Origin: Certhia americana
Taxonomy: Eukaryota > Chordata > Aves > Passeriformes > Certhiidae
Direction of reading: 5' to 3'
Assembly (NCBI GenBank): GCA_018697195.1
Contig: CM031858.1
Location: 127,729,133-127,793,132 of the forward strand
Length of the DNA stretch: 64,000 nt
Each line of letters starts with the position of its first letter. Positions within the stretch are counted from its first letter, which is position 1. A program made the translations under genes and the position numbers. The notes under the pieces were generated by a model, which was not told the origin of the DNA, did not search any database, and saw only the letters and a program-made list of their open reading frames with translations. This document shows positions 28,195-40,053 of the stretch, piece by piece.

Positions 28195-28199
28195 CACAC

Positions 28200-31100
28200 T
28201 TCTATGCAACTACACACACACACTCTCAGTGCTATCACTCAGTTTTGGAAGCTCAGTTTTGGGACCCACGGCCTCGGGTCACAGGCAGTATCCATCTGAG
28301 GATCACTCCCTGTCAAAGCAGAAAGCCTGATTCTCTCAGCATTCTGAGTTCCAACATTAAGTGATGTCCCAGAAACAGATGTGCACATGAACAGTATTCA
28401 TGGCGGTGGGTACACAGCACTGGGTCTGTTTCCTTTTAACGGGGATTATGTCCTGGTTTAGAGAATAAAATTTGGACTTTTAACAAATAAAGGCTCTCTT
28501 TTATCTTATATAATCATTCTAAATCTTCACTCTTAAAGAATGTTTGTACTTTTTTTCTTTTTTTTTACAAAGATCAAGCCAATAAACAGATTAAATAAAA
28601 CTCCTTCCAATGAGCTCTTGGTTGATTTGCGATTAGCGTGTGTCACAGTTCAGTAATGTCTAATCTTCTAATTTTACTCTAATTAGAAGATAATAAGATA
28701 TGACATTTTTGAATATGATATGTTTTACCTTTCTTGCAATAAGGCACGTTTAACACTGAGCATGACAATGAAAAAGTATCTGGTATTAACGTAATATAAA
28801 AGTAAAGTAAACAATATATAAAAAGCAGCCTTACATAATCAAAATAATGCTGCAAATTAAATAATAAAATATTTTACCTAATGTATCATACTCTAATATA
28901 ATATGACATGCCAGTAGTGTTAATGCTTAATATGAAATGACGTGATGTCTAATACAGAAGAAAAACAAGTTTTAAAATGTTGGAATTTCCTGTGCAACAG
29001 AAAATTTGACTGCTGTCTGGCTCTAAAGACAGAAGAATGGTGAGGGTGTGAAGAAAAACTGAAAAATAGGAGGGGAAAGTTTGAAGCAAAGGACAAGGTG
29101 GTGTGGCTCATACTTTGGGATTAGTGAGATTCATCTCCAACAGAAATTTATAACCTTAGGTGATGTCTTCCTGTGTTGACTTCTCCCATGCACTGATCAC
29201 ACGCTGGAACTGCCAGGGGCAGCCTGGTGCTGTAAGAGGCAGGAACAAGGACCACGAACTGGCTCAGGGATACATCCTGCCTGCACAGTGAAAATGCCCC
29301 AGCAGCTAAAAAATATTAGAGCCTACCCTGATGTGAATATTTCTGTGCTCACTATCATCACCTACTGAGAGCTCAGATTAGGGGTCATGTAAATGTTAGT
29401 GAAACACACCAACAAACAAATAAAAAAAAAGAAATCCTTCTAATTTCTCTCAGACAGCTAACTTTATTGATATGGTAGAAAAACAGATTTAAAAATAATT
29501 GTTGTAAGACCCAGGAGCAGCAAGATAAATTTGGATAACGGGTTTGGAAATTCGTCTCTAGAGAAGTGCATATTAATGATGCTCAATGAAAAGGAAATTC
29601 TAGTTTAAAGTAAAGGGGAGATGCTACTTAATAAATATTCTGACCAATGAAAAGAGAAAGGTATGCTTTTCATGTGTTTGTTCATTTGAACATTTTCCCT
29701 ATTCCAGTGATGTTTCTCTGGAAATAAGATGTTCAAGGTCTGTACTGTTGATAATCTCAATTTAAAAAGGATGAATTCACATTTACCGCACAAAATTATC
29801 AATTAGGCTGGGTACATATTTTTTTTTCAATTCACTTGTACTAAATTGAGATTCCCTGCCATTTCTACAATATGTAATTCAAGGACTTTTATGTCATCCA
29901 TAGGACATCAAAATTAAAATTGAGTCTTCTTTTTATTTTTTTTTTACTTTTTTTTTTTCTTAATGCAATTATTATTTCTTCCAGCATCTTTAATGTTAAT
30001 CTCCTCCATTTCCATATAATTTAAGAGCAGGCAGTTCAGCACTTCGTTGTGGTACATCAGGAACATTTTGAATAATATTGCGTTTTCCAACAGACTGGCT
30101 GGCTTCCATTTTGGAATTCTGAAGAGTCTAGGGAAAATTTGAGAATTATAAAGATATTTATTATTAAGATGAATTTTAGAGATATCCTAGATCCATCAGG
30201 ATGAAGCTGACATCCTGTATCTCAAATGAACAAGAAAGTTTTCCCTTTAAACTGACATATGTTTATTCACAAGTCTCTTTAGGCTGTGTAGAAATGAATT
30301 GTAAAAAATTCAGCTTAAAAAAAACCCCTATTTATTTAACATGTGATCAACAGATAATCAAAAGGAAAAGAAAGAAGGCCATAATTTCTGGGTATTAAGG
30401 ATTTTTTTTTCTCTCTTACCAACAGTATCTGTTTTCACCCCACAAGATCTGGTATAAGCAGCTGATGTTCATTTGAAGGAAATGGGCTTATATAAATGTT
30501 GAATTTCACCCAATAGTTTCTTTTTTGATTGGATTTTTGAAATTAATTAAAACACACTGATTTGGACCTTAATTATGTTTGCCATGTGTCAAACAAAGAA
30601 GAGCATTCTTACATATATTGTCATTTAAACTGCAGTTGTTAGAACCTAAAAAAGTATCAAGATTAAAATAACTGCTTTTATTCACAAAATTATAGATTGT
30701 GAATAGAATCCTGGTGGAAATATTTTAGCAATATACTTATATTAGTATTATAAACTATTAAGTGCCTAATTTGTAAAGCAGTGCTGGTTCATCTATTATT
30801 AGGCTTTACAGATTTTTGTTGTGGCATCAGGAAAAAAGTAATTAATAATAATAACAACAAGAATTATAAAGCAACAAAAGTACTGTGAGAAATAATAGAA
30901 AGGCTGTAATTTTAGGAGGTACACATTTGTCATGCAGTGAAGCTTGCTTGCATAGTGACCATTAAATACTTCTAATTTACTAGGGTTCATTGTAACTAGT
31001 TTGGCTCAAAGAGGCAGGAAATCTCTGCCTCAGAGAATGGAAACTTATATCTATGGTTGACAGTATTTAATTACTTATTTTCTGCATAGGCTTTCATTTA

Positions 31101-31321
31101 CTGGAAGATATGGGCAGGATTACAAATTATGATGCCCACAGAGTATAATTCAGAGGAAGATAATTCCCTACTTTTGTGTTTTGTCCAATTGGTCTTCTCT
31201 ACTTTTTCCAAGAAGGTGAAGATTTACAACACATTTAGACTTCAGAATCATTATTACCTGTCTCTGCATAACATTTGACTAAGAAAGCCATTGCATGTTT
31301 ATTATTAGAATGAAGTCTTCC
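28200..31321. other. No gene recognised; AT-rich DNA
   Basis: A CA-rich scrap at 28191-28221 follows the LTR. T-rich low complexity lies at 29930-29960. No exon or repeat family recognised. Confidence 0.5.
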
Positions 31322-31488
31322 TTAATAATTCTAATTTTTTTCTGGTTTTGTTACTGTTACAGATTCAAGTTGCATGCTAATTTTCTTTGGCTTTCTTCGG
31401 AATCCATTATAATTATTATTTTTTCTGATTTTGCTACTGTTACAGATTCACGTTGCATGCTAATTTTTTGGCTTTCTTAGGAATCAAT
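31322..31488. repeat. Two-copy tandem duplication, unit about 83-85 bp
   Basis: Unit 1 (31322-31406) and unit 2 (31407-31488) share the block TTACTGTTACAGATTCA...TTGCATGCTAATTTT and the block GGCTTTCTT.GGAATC. They differ by a handful of substitutions and short indels. No similarity to a known element was recognised. Confidence 0.9.
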
Positions 31489-34400
31489 TATAATCAAAAT
31501 TTTATTTCAAAAAATTAATATTTTGAATTTTTTAATGGGCATTCTTCAGTCAAAAATGCTTTAGAAAATGGAATTTGATGACTTTTTCTTTTCTTTTTTT
31601 TTTTTTAATTTATATCTAGAATTGTTTTAAGAGTTTCTTAAAAAAACAAACCAAAAAACTTAAAACAGTACACTCAATTATAAATTCTTTAGAGCAGAGG
31701 AAGTACAGGTTATATGCTTAACAACATGACAAATATTCCAAGTAATGTAGAGCATAATTTACTTTTTCTCATATTTCTTCAGATTATTTTAGTTGTTAAT
31801 CTCATACATGCAGAAAATAAACCTTCTTCTTCTTGGGATTCTGTTACACCTACTCTGCATATTGTTTTTGAATAACATCTAAATCTGCATTCAAAGTGAT
31901 AACTTTTTATTGCCTATATGCACAGATTGTCAAAATATGTATTGGCTAAATTTTAGTAAAACAGAAGGTTTCCCCTTCAGTATGAAAATTAGACATTTTT
32001 TTCTATATCACTGTAGTTTTCTTACCTGCTTTTCCTAAATCTTTTAAAGAGTTTTCATTTTGGTATAATTTCAGAAATCTGGGGAGGGGGATTCCTTAGG
32101 ATCCCATAGAATTTTGTAAAAGTAATTCCTTTCAAATTTCTACAGATTTTACTCCCACTAGTAGTACATGAAATTATGTTGTAGTGCAGTGCCATAGCTA
32201 TTAATGGCAGCTTTTTCATGGACAGCTTCTAGAGCTGAGTCACTCTCATGGTGGATGCTTTTTTGCTGTCTCAAGTTTCTGCACTGGTCTATTAGTGCAG
32301 AAACTTCTCTAATTTTTTTTTTTCTAATATAGCCCTGCAATGTCAGTATTACCAAAAAAATTCTGCAGAAATAAAATACATTCAGTATTCTATTTCTTTC
32401 ATACACACGTGTCTATACATAGTACTGAACCAGATATGAATACATTTATAAGTCTTCAGTATGATATCATAATAAATTACAAAAATAATTTAAGAGCATT
32501 CTTTATTAAGATTTAACCATTTTAACAAAAATTAGATAGATAAACTCATGTGTTTTCAGTTAGCATATTATAAAGGGAAAACTATATTTCAAAATTTTTT
32601 TTAAAATAAATGTAGTAGCCCAACGTGTATATTGTTCATCTTCATGAACATTTTTGTGAAAGAATCTTCCTTAAAACTGATGTGATGTTTCTCCCTCAAA
32701 AAACAGGGACTATTAAACTCTGGGGAGAATTGTACATTGAAATTATCCATATACACTCCAAGTGAAGGAGAGGCAGAAGCATTTAGTAGCTCAGATGTAC
32801 AGAATGACTAAAATCTCCATAAGGTTTGGGTCTGCTCTGTAAAGAAAGTCAGGTTATTCTAGATATCAAAAAGCATTTCAAAAGGCCTAAGAAGAGCACT
32901 GAATAAAGAGTTTCCCAAACTAAAAAGATATAGATAGAAGGAATTTAAGTTGCCCAAATACATCAAGAAAGAAAAATAGTGATTGTATTACTGAAAAAAA
33001 AAAAATTATATAAAAAAATATATATTATATAAAATATATTTACTTCCAATACTACTCAGTCAAGAAGGCATCTAATTCTAAGTCTTATCTCTCTCCCCTT
33101 ATCAACATTTATTGTAATGATCAAGTTTTAGTTATAAAAAATGATTGTGTATGAGGAAGTACTGCTTTCACAGAACAGAAAATGACTATATTACAATAAA
33201 AGCCTGTGGTTTCAAATTTAAATATCAGTGAAGTTGCCATGTTTAAACTGGTCTGAAAGACCACTTTCCCTTTGATTTGGACATCTGATTTCCTCAGGAA
33301 TCTACGCTGTATGCTCACACTGTGTTTGAGAGCACATCTGCATGCTGCTTTCTGCTTGCTGTGAATTTTTTTAGATATTGTGGAATATATGGACTGATTG
33401 AGGTAAGAGACAAAGCTGTCCTCCATCCTCTGTGAAAATTGCTGTTTTCTAAGCTGTATTGTAATATTTGTAATTGACTTGCAATAAGTTGTTTCTAAAG
33501 GAGAGACGCTTGTTTCAGCTCTGGTCATTTGAAGCTATAGTTCTTATTTCATATCTTGGTATCTAAACACCTCTGCTGTACTTTTCTTCTCCCCTCAAAG
33601 ACTAATAATATTTCATTTGGTCCAAATAATGACTTTGGGATCCTTGGGATGGGTTTAAATACTTTAAAAACCGGTTTTATATCACTTTGCATAATTTTGG
33701 AAGTCCGGTCAGGTAGATTTGATCTCTTTACTTCCAGTTTAATGGTGGTGTAAGTAAAAAAGAAAAAAAAAAAGAGAGATTAAAAGGTTGACTGCAAACA
33801 CAATTTTATTTTCTATAACATCTAACTTACATTTTAAAGAATTAAAATGGAAGAGGCATAATATCTTTCAAGGTTGCTTCAGTTGATAACAAATCTGTAT
33901 TCTGATACCTAGCAATTGGTAATCACCAGTAATTATTTTCATTACAGCAAAATATGTGTAGATGACATGTGCAGTTGAAATTCAGCAGGAAGGCTGACAG
34001 GGAAAGTGAATTAAAATGCAATGACTTTTAGACTGTACCTATGAAAATTAGTTTGGGTGGATAAATATGACAGGAGGTGGAAGAGGTAATACTTCTGAAG
34101 AGGAAGAAAACAGAATTACATAGAGACACAATAATGTAAGAACATCCACAGAAGAGGGAAAGGGGATGAGAAGGAGTGATGAAACCAAGTAATTGGAGGA
34201 GAAATACTGAAACTATAGTAGGAAATTCAGTCAGATATAAGAAAGGAAACGATGAAATAAAGAGGAAGGAAATATGGTTTATCTTAGTTCCTCCTGAATG
34301 AATCTCAGTAAGGGCTCCCTAAACTCAGCACCTAATGTCAATGCTGCAATGGTACTGCAGACACAGAATTCTTTGTCCTTTACACTCATCACTCTCCAGA

Positions 34401-37400
34401 AAGAAGTCATCTACAAGTCTTCCCCTCTGCATTTGTTGCAGCCTACTTCCTTGTCTACCTTGCAGTATTCTCATGGACACAAAGACCACAAGCTCTTTGA
34501 TTATCCCTACTTTCTTCATGATCAGTGAGAGATCTGATTTGTCTAAAAGCAGTTATTGTCTCTGTTTGATAGGATTTTTCTTGATACTTTAGCTTTAAAT
34601 TGCCTAAGCCATGGCAATGATTAGTCATTGTAAGCAAGGAGATTGAGGTGGTTGGACTGTAAAATGTGTCTGTGTGATGTGATTCACATTCACCTTCAGA
34701 TATTGTTTTCTTTCTTTTGGATTGTGTTCCTGATTCCTTTTATTCATTTTGCTATCTACATAGTAAATGTAACAGACAACAGGAAGATTGTTTCCCTTTT
34801 ACATTGTAGTATGTTTTCCTGTTTAAAAACATCAGCAGTTGTGTTGAGAACAGGATGTTTGTCTTTCTCTATCAGCTTCCTGCAGTAAAAGACTTATAGA
34901 CTTTTATATCTTTCTCTCTGGACTTGGGTGCCCATCTCACACTCAGAGAGGTGTTCTTAGGGCACAGTTACCAAGTGTCACAGAAATTTGTTCCTCACAC
35001 TGTAGATTGTAATGCTGAAGCATGATGTGAGCAAATACTGTCCAGAAAATCTCCAGTGCTGACAAAGGCACATTGATAAAGATAGCAAACTTATTTAATT
35101 TATTAAAGGCTAAAATTAAATATATACCAGGGTTATCAAGAATAATAAATACTGTGTTAATATATATTAATATAAATTTCAGAAATACAGTGATAAATAG
35201 TCTCCACATATCACAAACCAGCTGACTTTAGCCATTCTAACAAATAAAATTTATGTGTTTCAGTAATTCACAGAAGTCACCTACATTGCCTTAGACAACA
35301 TACATCTTTTATGTCTTTAATTGAGGTGTGATAAGCAAAGGACCTTCTATCATTGCCGTGATGCATAGAGAGCAGTGAGAAAGTGTAGACACACTCTTAA
35401 TCAACTGCTTGATGCTTTTGACATAATTCAATTTGTGCTCAGTGAGTTTGACAGTTGAGATCTAGCCAAGTGTTTCCCAAAGCAATGTACATTTCTGCTT
35501 TTTCATAAAAAACCCTTTTTATTTGGTGCTTGTATTACCGTGGTAGAGATTGCAGCATAGAGTTTCAGGTTCCTTGGTTCTATGTGTAAGAAGTAAGAAG
35601 AATACCAAGGCTGAATGACTTGCCAACAGAAATAGCAGAAAGGGTCCTTTCTATTGAATTCTATTCACAAGCAAAAACCTGTGCATTTTTTTCTGTCATC
35701 CTTGCTTTTCCAGCATCCAAGCCTTTTGTAGGTGGAATAATACACTAGTGTTATCTAGTAAAGTCCATTAATGGCCTGTATTATTTGTCTCTTTTTCAGA
35801 ATAAACATCGAAATAAACATAATTTGAAGACTTCATAGGCTCTTTGAAGGCTGGATCATGATCCTAAATTGTCTTTTAATATAATCAGAGGCATGGTTTG
35901 ACTGTGAGCTGGTGGCCGTTCTTGGCCAGATGGAAGGCAGTGAGCTTTTGAATGTGTCCAAATACTCCAACACAGAATTTGGCTCCCAAATACTCTTGAC
36001 TGAGAGAAATTTTTGTGTCTAACATCTTGTTCCCAGGTTTCTGTTACTACAAAATAGATAACATTGCCAGATCACTTAAAAGAGGAAAAGAAAAAAAAAA
36101 AAAGCAATTTGAGTAGTTATCTGTCCTTATTCATAGTTCTATACCTAAGGGTCAGATGTACCTTTTCTTGACATGTTGTTTAATTCCCCAAAACATTAAT
36201 TAAGATGCTGCTGCCTTGCTGAGAACACCAAAAGGAGAAGTTAGTCTGATTCATAATGTAATGATAAGAAATATAATCCCACTGCAGAGAGGCTAAAAAG
36301 AGGCTAAAGAACCTTTAGAACTGATAAGGGAAATAAAAAGATATATAAGAAACACGTTATTTGATTATCTTATTAAACAGTTAGAGATAACTATGTGTTC
36401 ATATAAAATCAGTGAAGTAGCACTACCATGAAAGCAGAAGAGAGAAATCAGGTTTAGGTTCCGAGTCTTTTTGATGATTAGAAGGACTAACAAAAGAACT
36501 CATTAAGAAGTAATAAGCAAGTCAATAGGGATGATAATGGCTAAAATGCTGAGAAAAAAAATCACAGGATTTTATTAACAAGAATGTTTTTCCTTGTTGA
36601 TTTCTGCATAATTGCAGTGTAAAACTAGATTCACAGAATGCAGTGTCAGCTAAATTTCCTAAAAACCAAAAGCAGTTAACTGTTTCCCATCAAAGATTAA
36701 GAGGTATGCATGAGTGAAGGGATTCTGGAATTATTCTGTAGGGTTGAAATAGGCCTTCAAATATTTAAAAATCTTGGTGTTTACTCTGCATTATCTAGCT
36801 TGCCCTGTTTTTCTGTCATTAGTTTATTTGACATTATGTTTCTCTCTATTCACTTCTTTTATCTTATTATGAATGAATGAAAGACTAATGCAACCTGAAA
36901 TGACAAGTTTTGTGACATGGAAACTAATTAGAGTAAATATTACTAGTAACAAACAATTCCTTCCACACGTGTGAATCCCAGCATCACCAGGGACAGAATA
37001 TCTTCTCTATTTTACTCTAGGTAGATAAGTAATTTGCTTAAAGTCCTCTGTAAAGATGAAGGAAACATCCTATTGAGTCTTTAGGAGGCTTATGGAAATT
37101 CTATACCCAAATAACCTGGATCCCAGTTTGATTCTGGCCTGTAATTTCCTATGCTTTACTTCAGCTATTACAGATCCCAGCACAGGATTAACTCAATCTG
37201 TGTTTACATGTGTGATAGCAAAAAGATTAATAACAGAGGACTCTCTTGTTGCTTATCAGTCCTTTAGAGCACAGGCAGAAAAAAAACCCTCTTATAACCC
37301 TAAATTAATACCTGAAATATTCAAAACATAGATATCAACCACAGTACTTCACATTTATCTGATTAAAATAACTCAGAAAAAAGATTAAAATAAGGGATTT

Positions 37401-38094
37401 GTATGACATGTCCTATACCTTACATTTTATTACAGAATAAAAGTAACTTTGAGAGTCTTTGTGTTGATGTTTTCATTTTAATACAGTTTCTCTAAGTCTA
37501 TTCATTTAAGGTCAATCCATCTCTGATTGCCTATTTAAAAATTAAAAAAAAAGGAAGCAGTGAGGTCTAGCTGAAAAAGTAGTGGTTCAGAGGCTTTTTT
37601 CTGAATCCATACTCCAAGATGAATTTAAATGACACAGCAGGATTCATTTAGAAGTAAAGGTTTTGAGTCAGGAAGATCAAACCCAGGGCTTTCTGATTTA
37701 TTTTTAGTTTGGCATTTGTAAGGCTTAATTGTTAGACATTTTTGAAGAAAGTGAAGGGCCTGGTTCTGTAATCGTGTCATTATGGCAACTGTAGCACTGC
37801 ACACAGCAAGATGTACCTTGCATTTTCCATTCTTAGGAGGAAAAAAAAGCACCAAAAAGATATGGCTAAAGTTTGAACCACAGCATTTATTGTAGAATAT
37901 CTGCCACATACTAAATTTGCCCCCCAAAATAAAAGAAATTCCATTTTACAACAGTAATGAGGAAAATAAGTTGGTTTTCCATGCTCAGTCATTATTTTCA
38001 ATAACTAATTCAGTTACTATATTTCAGAGTGAAAATTTCAATCTCGTTTATGAATGGTCATATGCAAAAAACTCTTTAAATGTGGCTAAGTTGA
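31489..38094. other. No gene recognised; AT-rich DNA
   Basis: Includes low-complexity AT sequence at 32994-33041 and A-rich runs near 33760 and 36090. The 135-codon minus frame at 33121-33528 has no recognised domain. Confidence 0.5.
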
Positions 38095-38159
38095 AAGCCT
38101 CTAAATCTCATATTGCTCAAAATTGATCCAAGCCTCTAAATCTCATTGCTCAAAATTGA
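38095..38159. repeat. Two-copy tandem duplication, unit 35 bp
   Basis: AAGCCTCTAAATCTCAT begins at 38095 and again at 38130. The first unit has two extra bases (AT) before TTGCTCAAAATTGA. A recent local slippage or duplication. Confidence 0.9.
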
Positions 38160-38801
38160 ACATACTGAGTGCAGAATTCATCCTTCTGGATCTTCATTCC
38201 ACTGCCTCACGTACTCCTGCAAAGAAAACTGTTCTGGTCTCCTTTAGCAGCCTTAAGGGGTGACCCTGGGTGGATGACTGGTGCCCACTGAAGGCACTCA
38301 ATTTCTCTCCTCTGTGGACAGGGGAGAGAAAATATAATGAAAGGCTTGTGGGCCAGAGGAAGGACAGGGAGAGATCACTCACCAATCGCCATCATGGACA
38401 AAAGAGATTGAGTTGGGGAAAGTGAATTAATTTAACCAACCAAATCAGAGTAGGATGATGAGAAATAAAATCAAACCTTAAAAATCTTCCCTGCAAAAAC
38501 ATCACCTCCCTTCTTCCTGGGCTAAACTTTCTTTTTTCTCTTGCTCATCCCTATCAGTGTCACAGGAGGAATGGAGGCTGCAGTCAGTTCTTCACATGGT
38601 GTCTCTACCACTCCTTCCCTCAGGGAAGACTCCTCACACTCTTGTCCCTACAGAGTGGGGTTTCTGCCATGGGAGGCAGTGCTCCATGAACACCTCCAAG
38701 GAGTCCCTCCCACAGGCTGAAGTTCTTCAAAAACTTCTCCAGCATGGATCCCTTCCACAGGTTGCAGTCCCTCAGGAACAGACAGCATCATTGTGAGCCT
38801 C

Positions 38802-39529
38802 TGTCATGGGTTGCAGTGCAAAATGTGACCAAAACTCTGTATTCTATCACCAGCTGATGAAACTGGGGTGTGGGAGGTGGTGTAATTGTCTGTCAATGGC
38901 CAACTGTCAAAAAACCTGCTGGGGCAGTTTTCTTATCTCCTCCACAACCCAGCCTCCCTCCAGGGAGAGATCTTCTGCAAATGGGCCAGTGAGTCTCACT
39001 GATAGAATTCCATCATCCCACTGAGAAATGATCCAGCCAGGGGGAGGAGCCAAGTATTCCTACTTGGATAAAAATCTGGGAGTTGGAACACTAAGGCAGC
39101 CTTTTCCACTGGATTCTCAGAGGAAGACCAGGCCCATCTATCACCACTGGACCTTCAGTGAAAGAACTCCACTCTTTCTACAGGACCATCACTTCAACAG
39201 AGCCACATCTGCCACTGGGACTGCGGCCACCATTGAATGGGACTGCCACCAACACCCTGACCCACAGGGTGTCAGGCTGTATCCTGACTCTGTCAGTGGG
39301 TTTGTTTGTTTGGTTGGTTTTTTTTCTCCTTTGTCATACTGCATGTGTTTTGGTTTTATTGTGTATTTTCGTTCCCCTAATAAAGAACTGTTATTCCTAT
39401 TCTGCTACCTTTGCCTGAGAGCCCCTTAAATTCAAAGTTATAATAATTGGGAGGGAGGGGGCTTACATTCTCCATTCCAAGGAAGGCTCCTGCCTTCCTT
39501 AGCAGACACCTGTCATTCAAACCATGACA
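38802..39529 (+). mobile_element. Solo LTR, copy B (728 bp, ERVL-like)
   Basis: Starts TGTCATGGG and ends CCATGACA, a perfect terminal inverted repeat. It is bounded by GCCTC on both sides (38797-38801 and 39530-39534), an exact 5-bp target duplication. A TATA-like GATAAAAA lies at 39067 and AATAAA at 39379-39384. It is homologous to the LTR at 27467-28194 in opposite orientation. It sits inside an older LTR, so it is the younger of the two. Frames at 39028-39429 and on the other strand are incidental. Confidence 0.95.
39379..39384 (+). terminator. LTR poly(A) signal AATAAA
   Basis: Canonical hexamer in copy B, about 145 bp before the LTR 3' end. The matching position in copy A reads AATGAA. 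Confidence 0.7.
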
Positions 39530-40053
39530 GCCTCCCAGAGTCACAAATCCTGCCAGCAAACCTGCTCCACGTGCATTCCTTCCCATCAGTCCACTCCTAC
39601 CAGGAGCCTGTTCAGCACGGGCTTTCTGCAGGGACACAGCCTCCTTTGGGCACCCACCTGCTCTGGTGTGGGTGTCCTCTGGGGGCTGCAGGTGCATTTT
39701 TGTTCCTCCATAGGCTGCAGGGGCACAGCTGCCTCTGCACCAGGGGCTGTAGGGGAATCTTAGTTCTAGTTCTTTGGAACACTTCTTCACCCTCCTTCTT
39801 CCCTGTCTTTGGTGTCTGCAGAGTTGTTCCTATCACATCTTCCAAGTCCTGTCTCCAGGTGTAAATGTACATGACTTTGTCCCCTCTCTTAAATCTTCCC
39901 TATGGTACTACCACTGCTGCTGATGGGCTTGGCCTCTGTCCAGTGGCAGCTGGCATTGGCCCTGCTGGACATGAGAGAAGCTTCTAGAAGCTTCTTGCAG
40001 AGTCACTCGTGCAGCCACCTGCTACCAAAATCTTGCTATGAAAAACCAATACA

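Larger units (their letters stand above)
38255..40053 (-). mobile_element. Older solo LTR, split by a younger LTR
   Basis: On the complement this begins near TGTATTGGTTTTTCATAG and contains tracts I recognise from an abundant avian LTR family: repeated 'tgctggagaag/ttcttgaag...actgcagcctgtgggaaggatcc' blocks, 'gatttggttggttaaattaattcac', 'gagtgatctctccctgtcc', and 'gggcaccagtcatccacccagggtcac' near its 3' end. It is interrupted at 38802-39529 by another LTR with a perfect target duplication. Without that insert it is about 1.07 kb. Ends are approximate and I could not prove its own target duplication. Confidence 0.75.

Noticed and set aside
27567..28238. 223-codon open frame on the minus strand
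   Set aside because: It lies almost wholly within a solo LTR whose ends and target duplication are clear. LTRs do not encode a conserved protein here, and the homologous LTR at 38802 has the frame broken.
33121..33528. 135-codon minus-strand frame
   Set aside because: No recognised domain; composition and length fit chance in this window.
39028..39790. Overlapping frames of 130-140 codons on both strands
   Set aside because: They fall in two nested LTRs and cross the LTR boundary, so they are chance frames.
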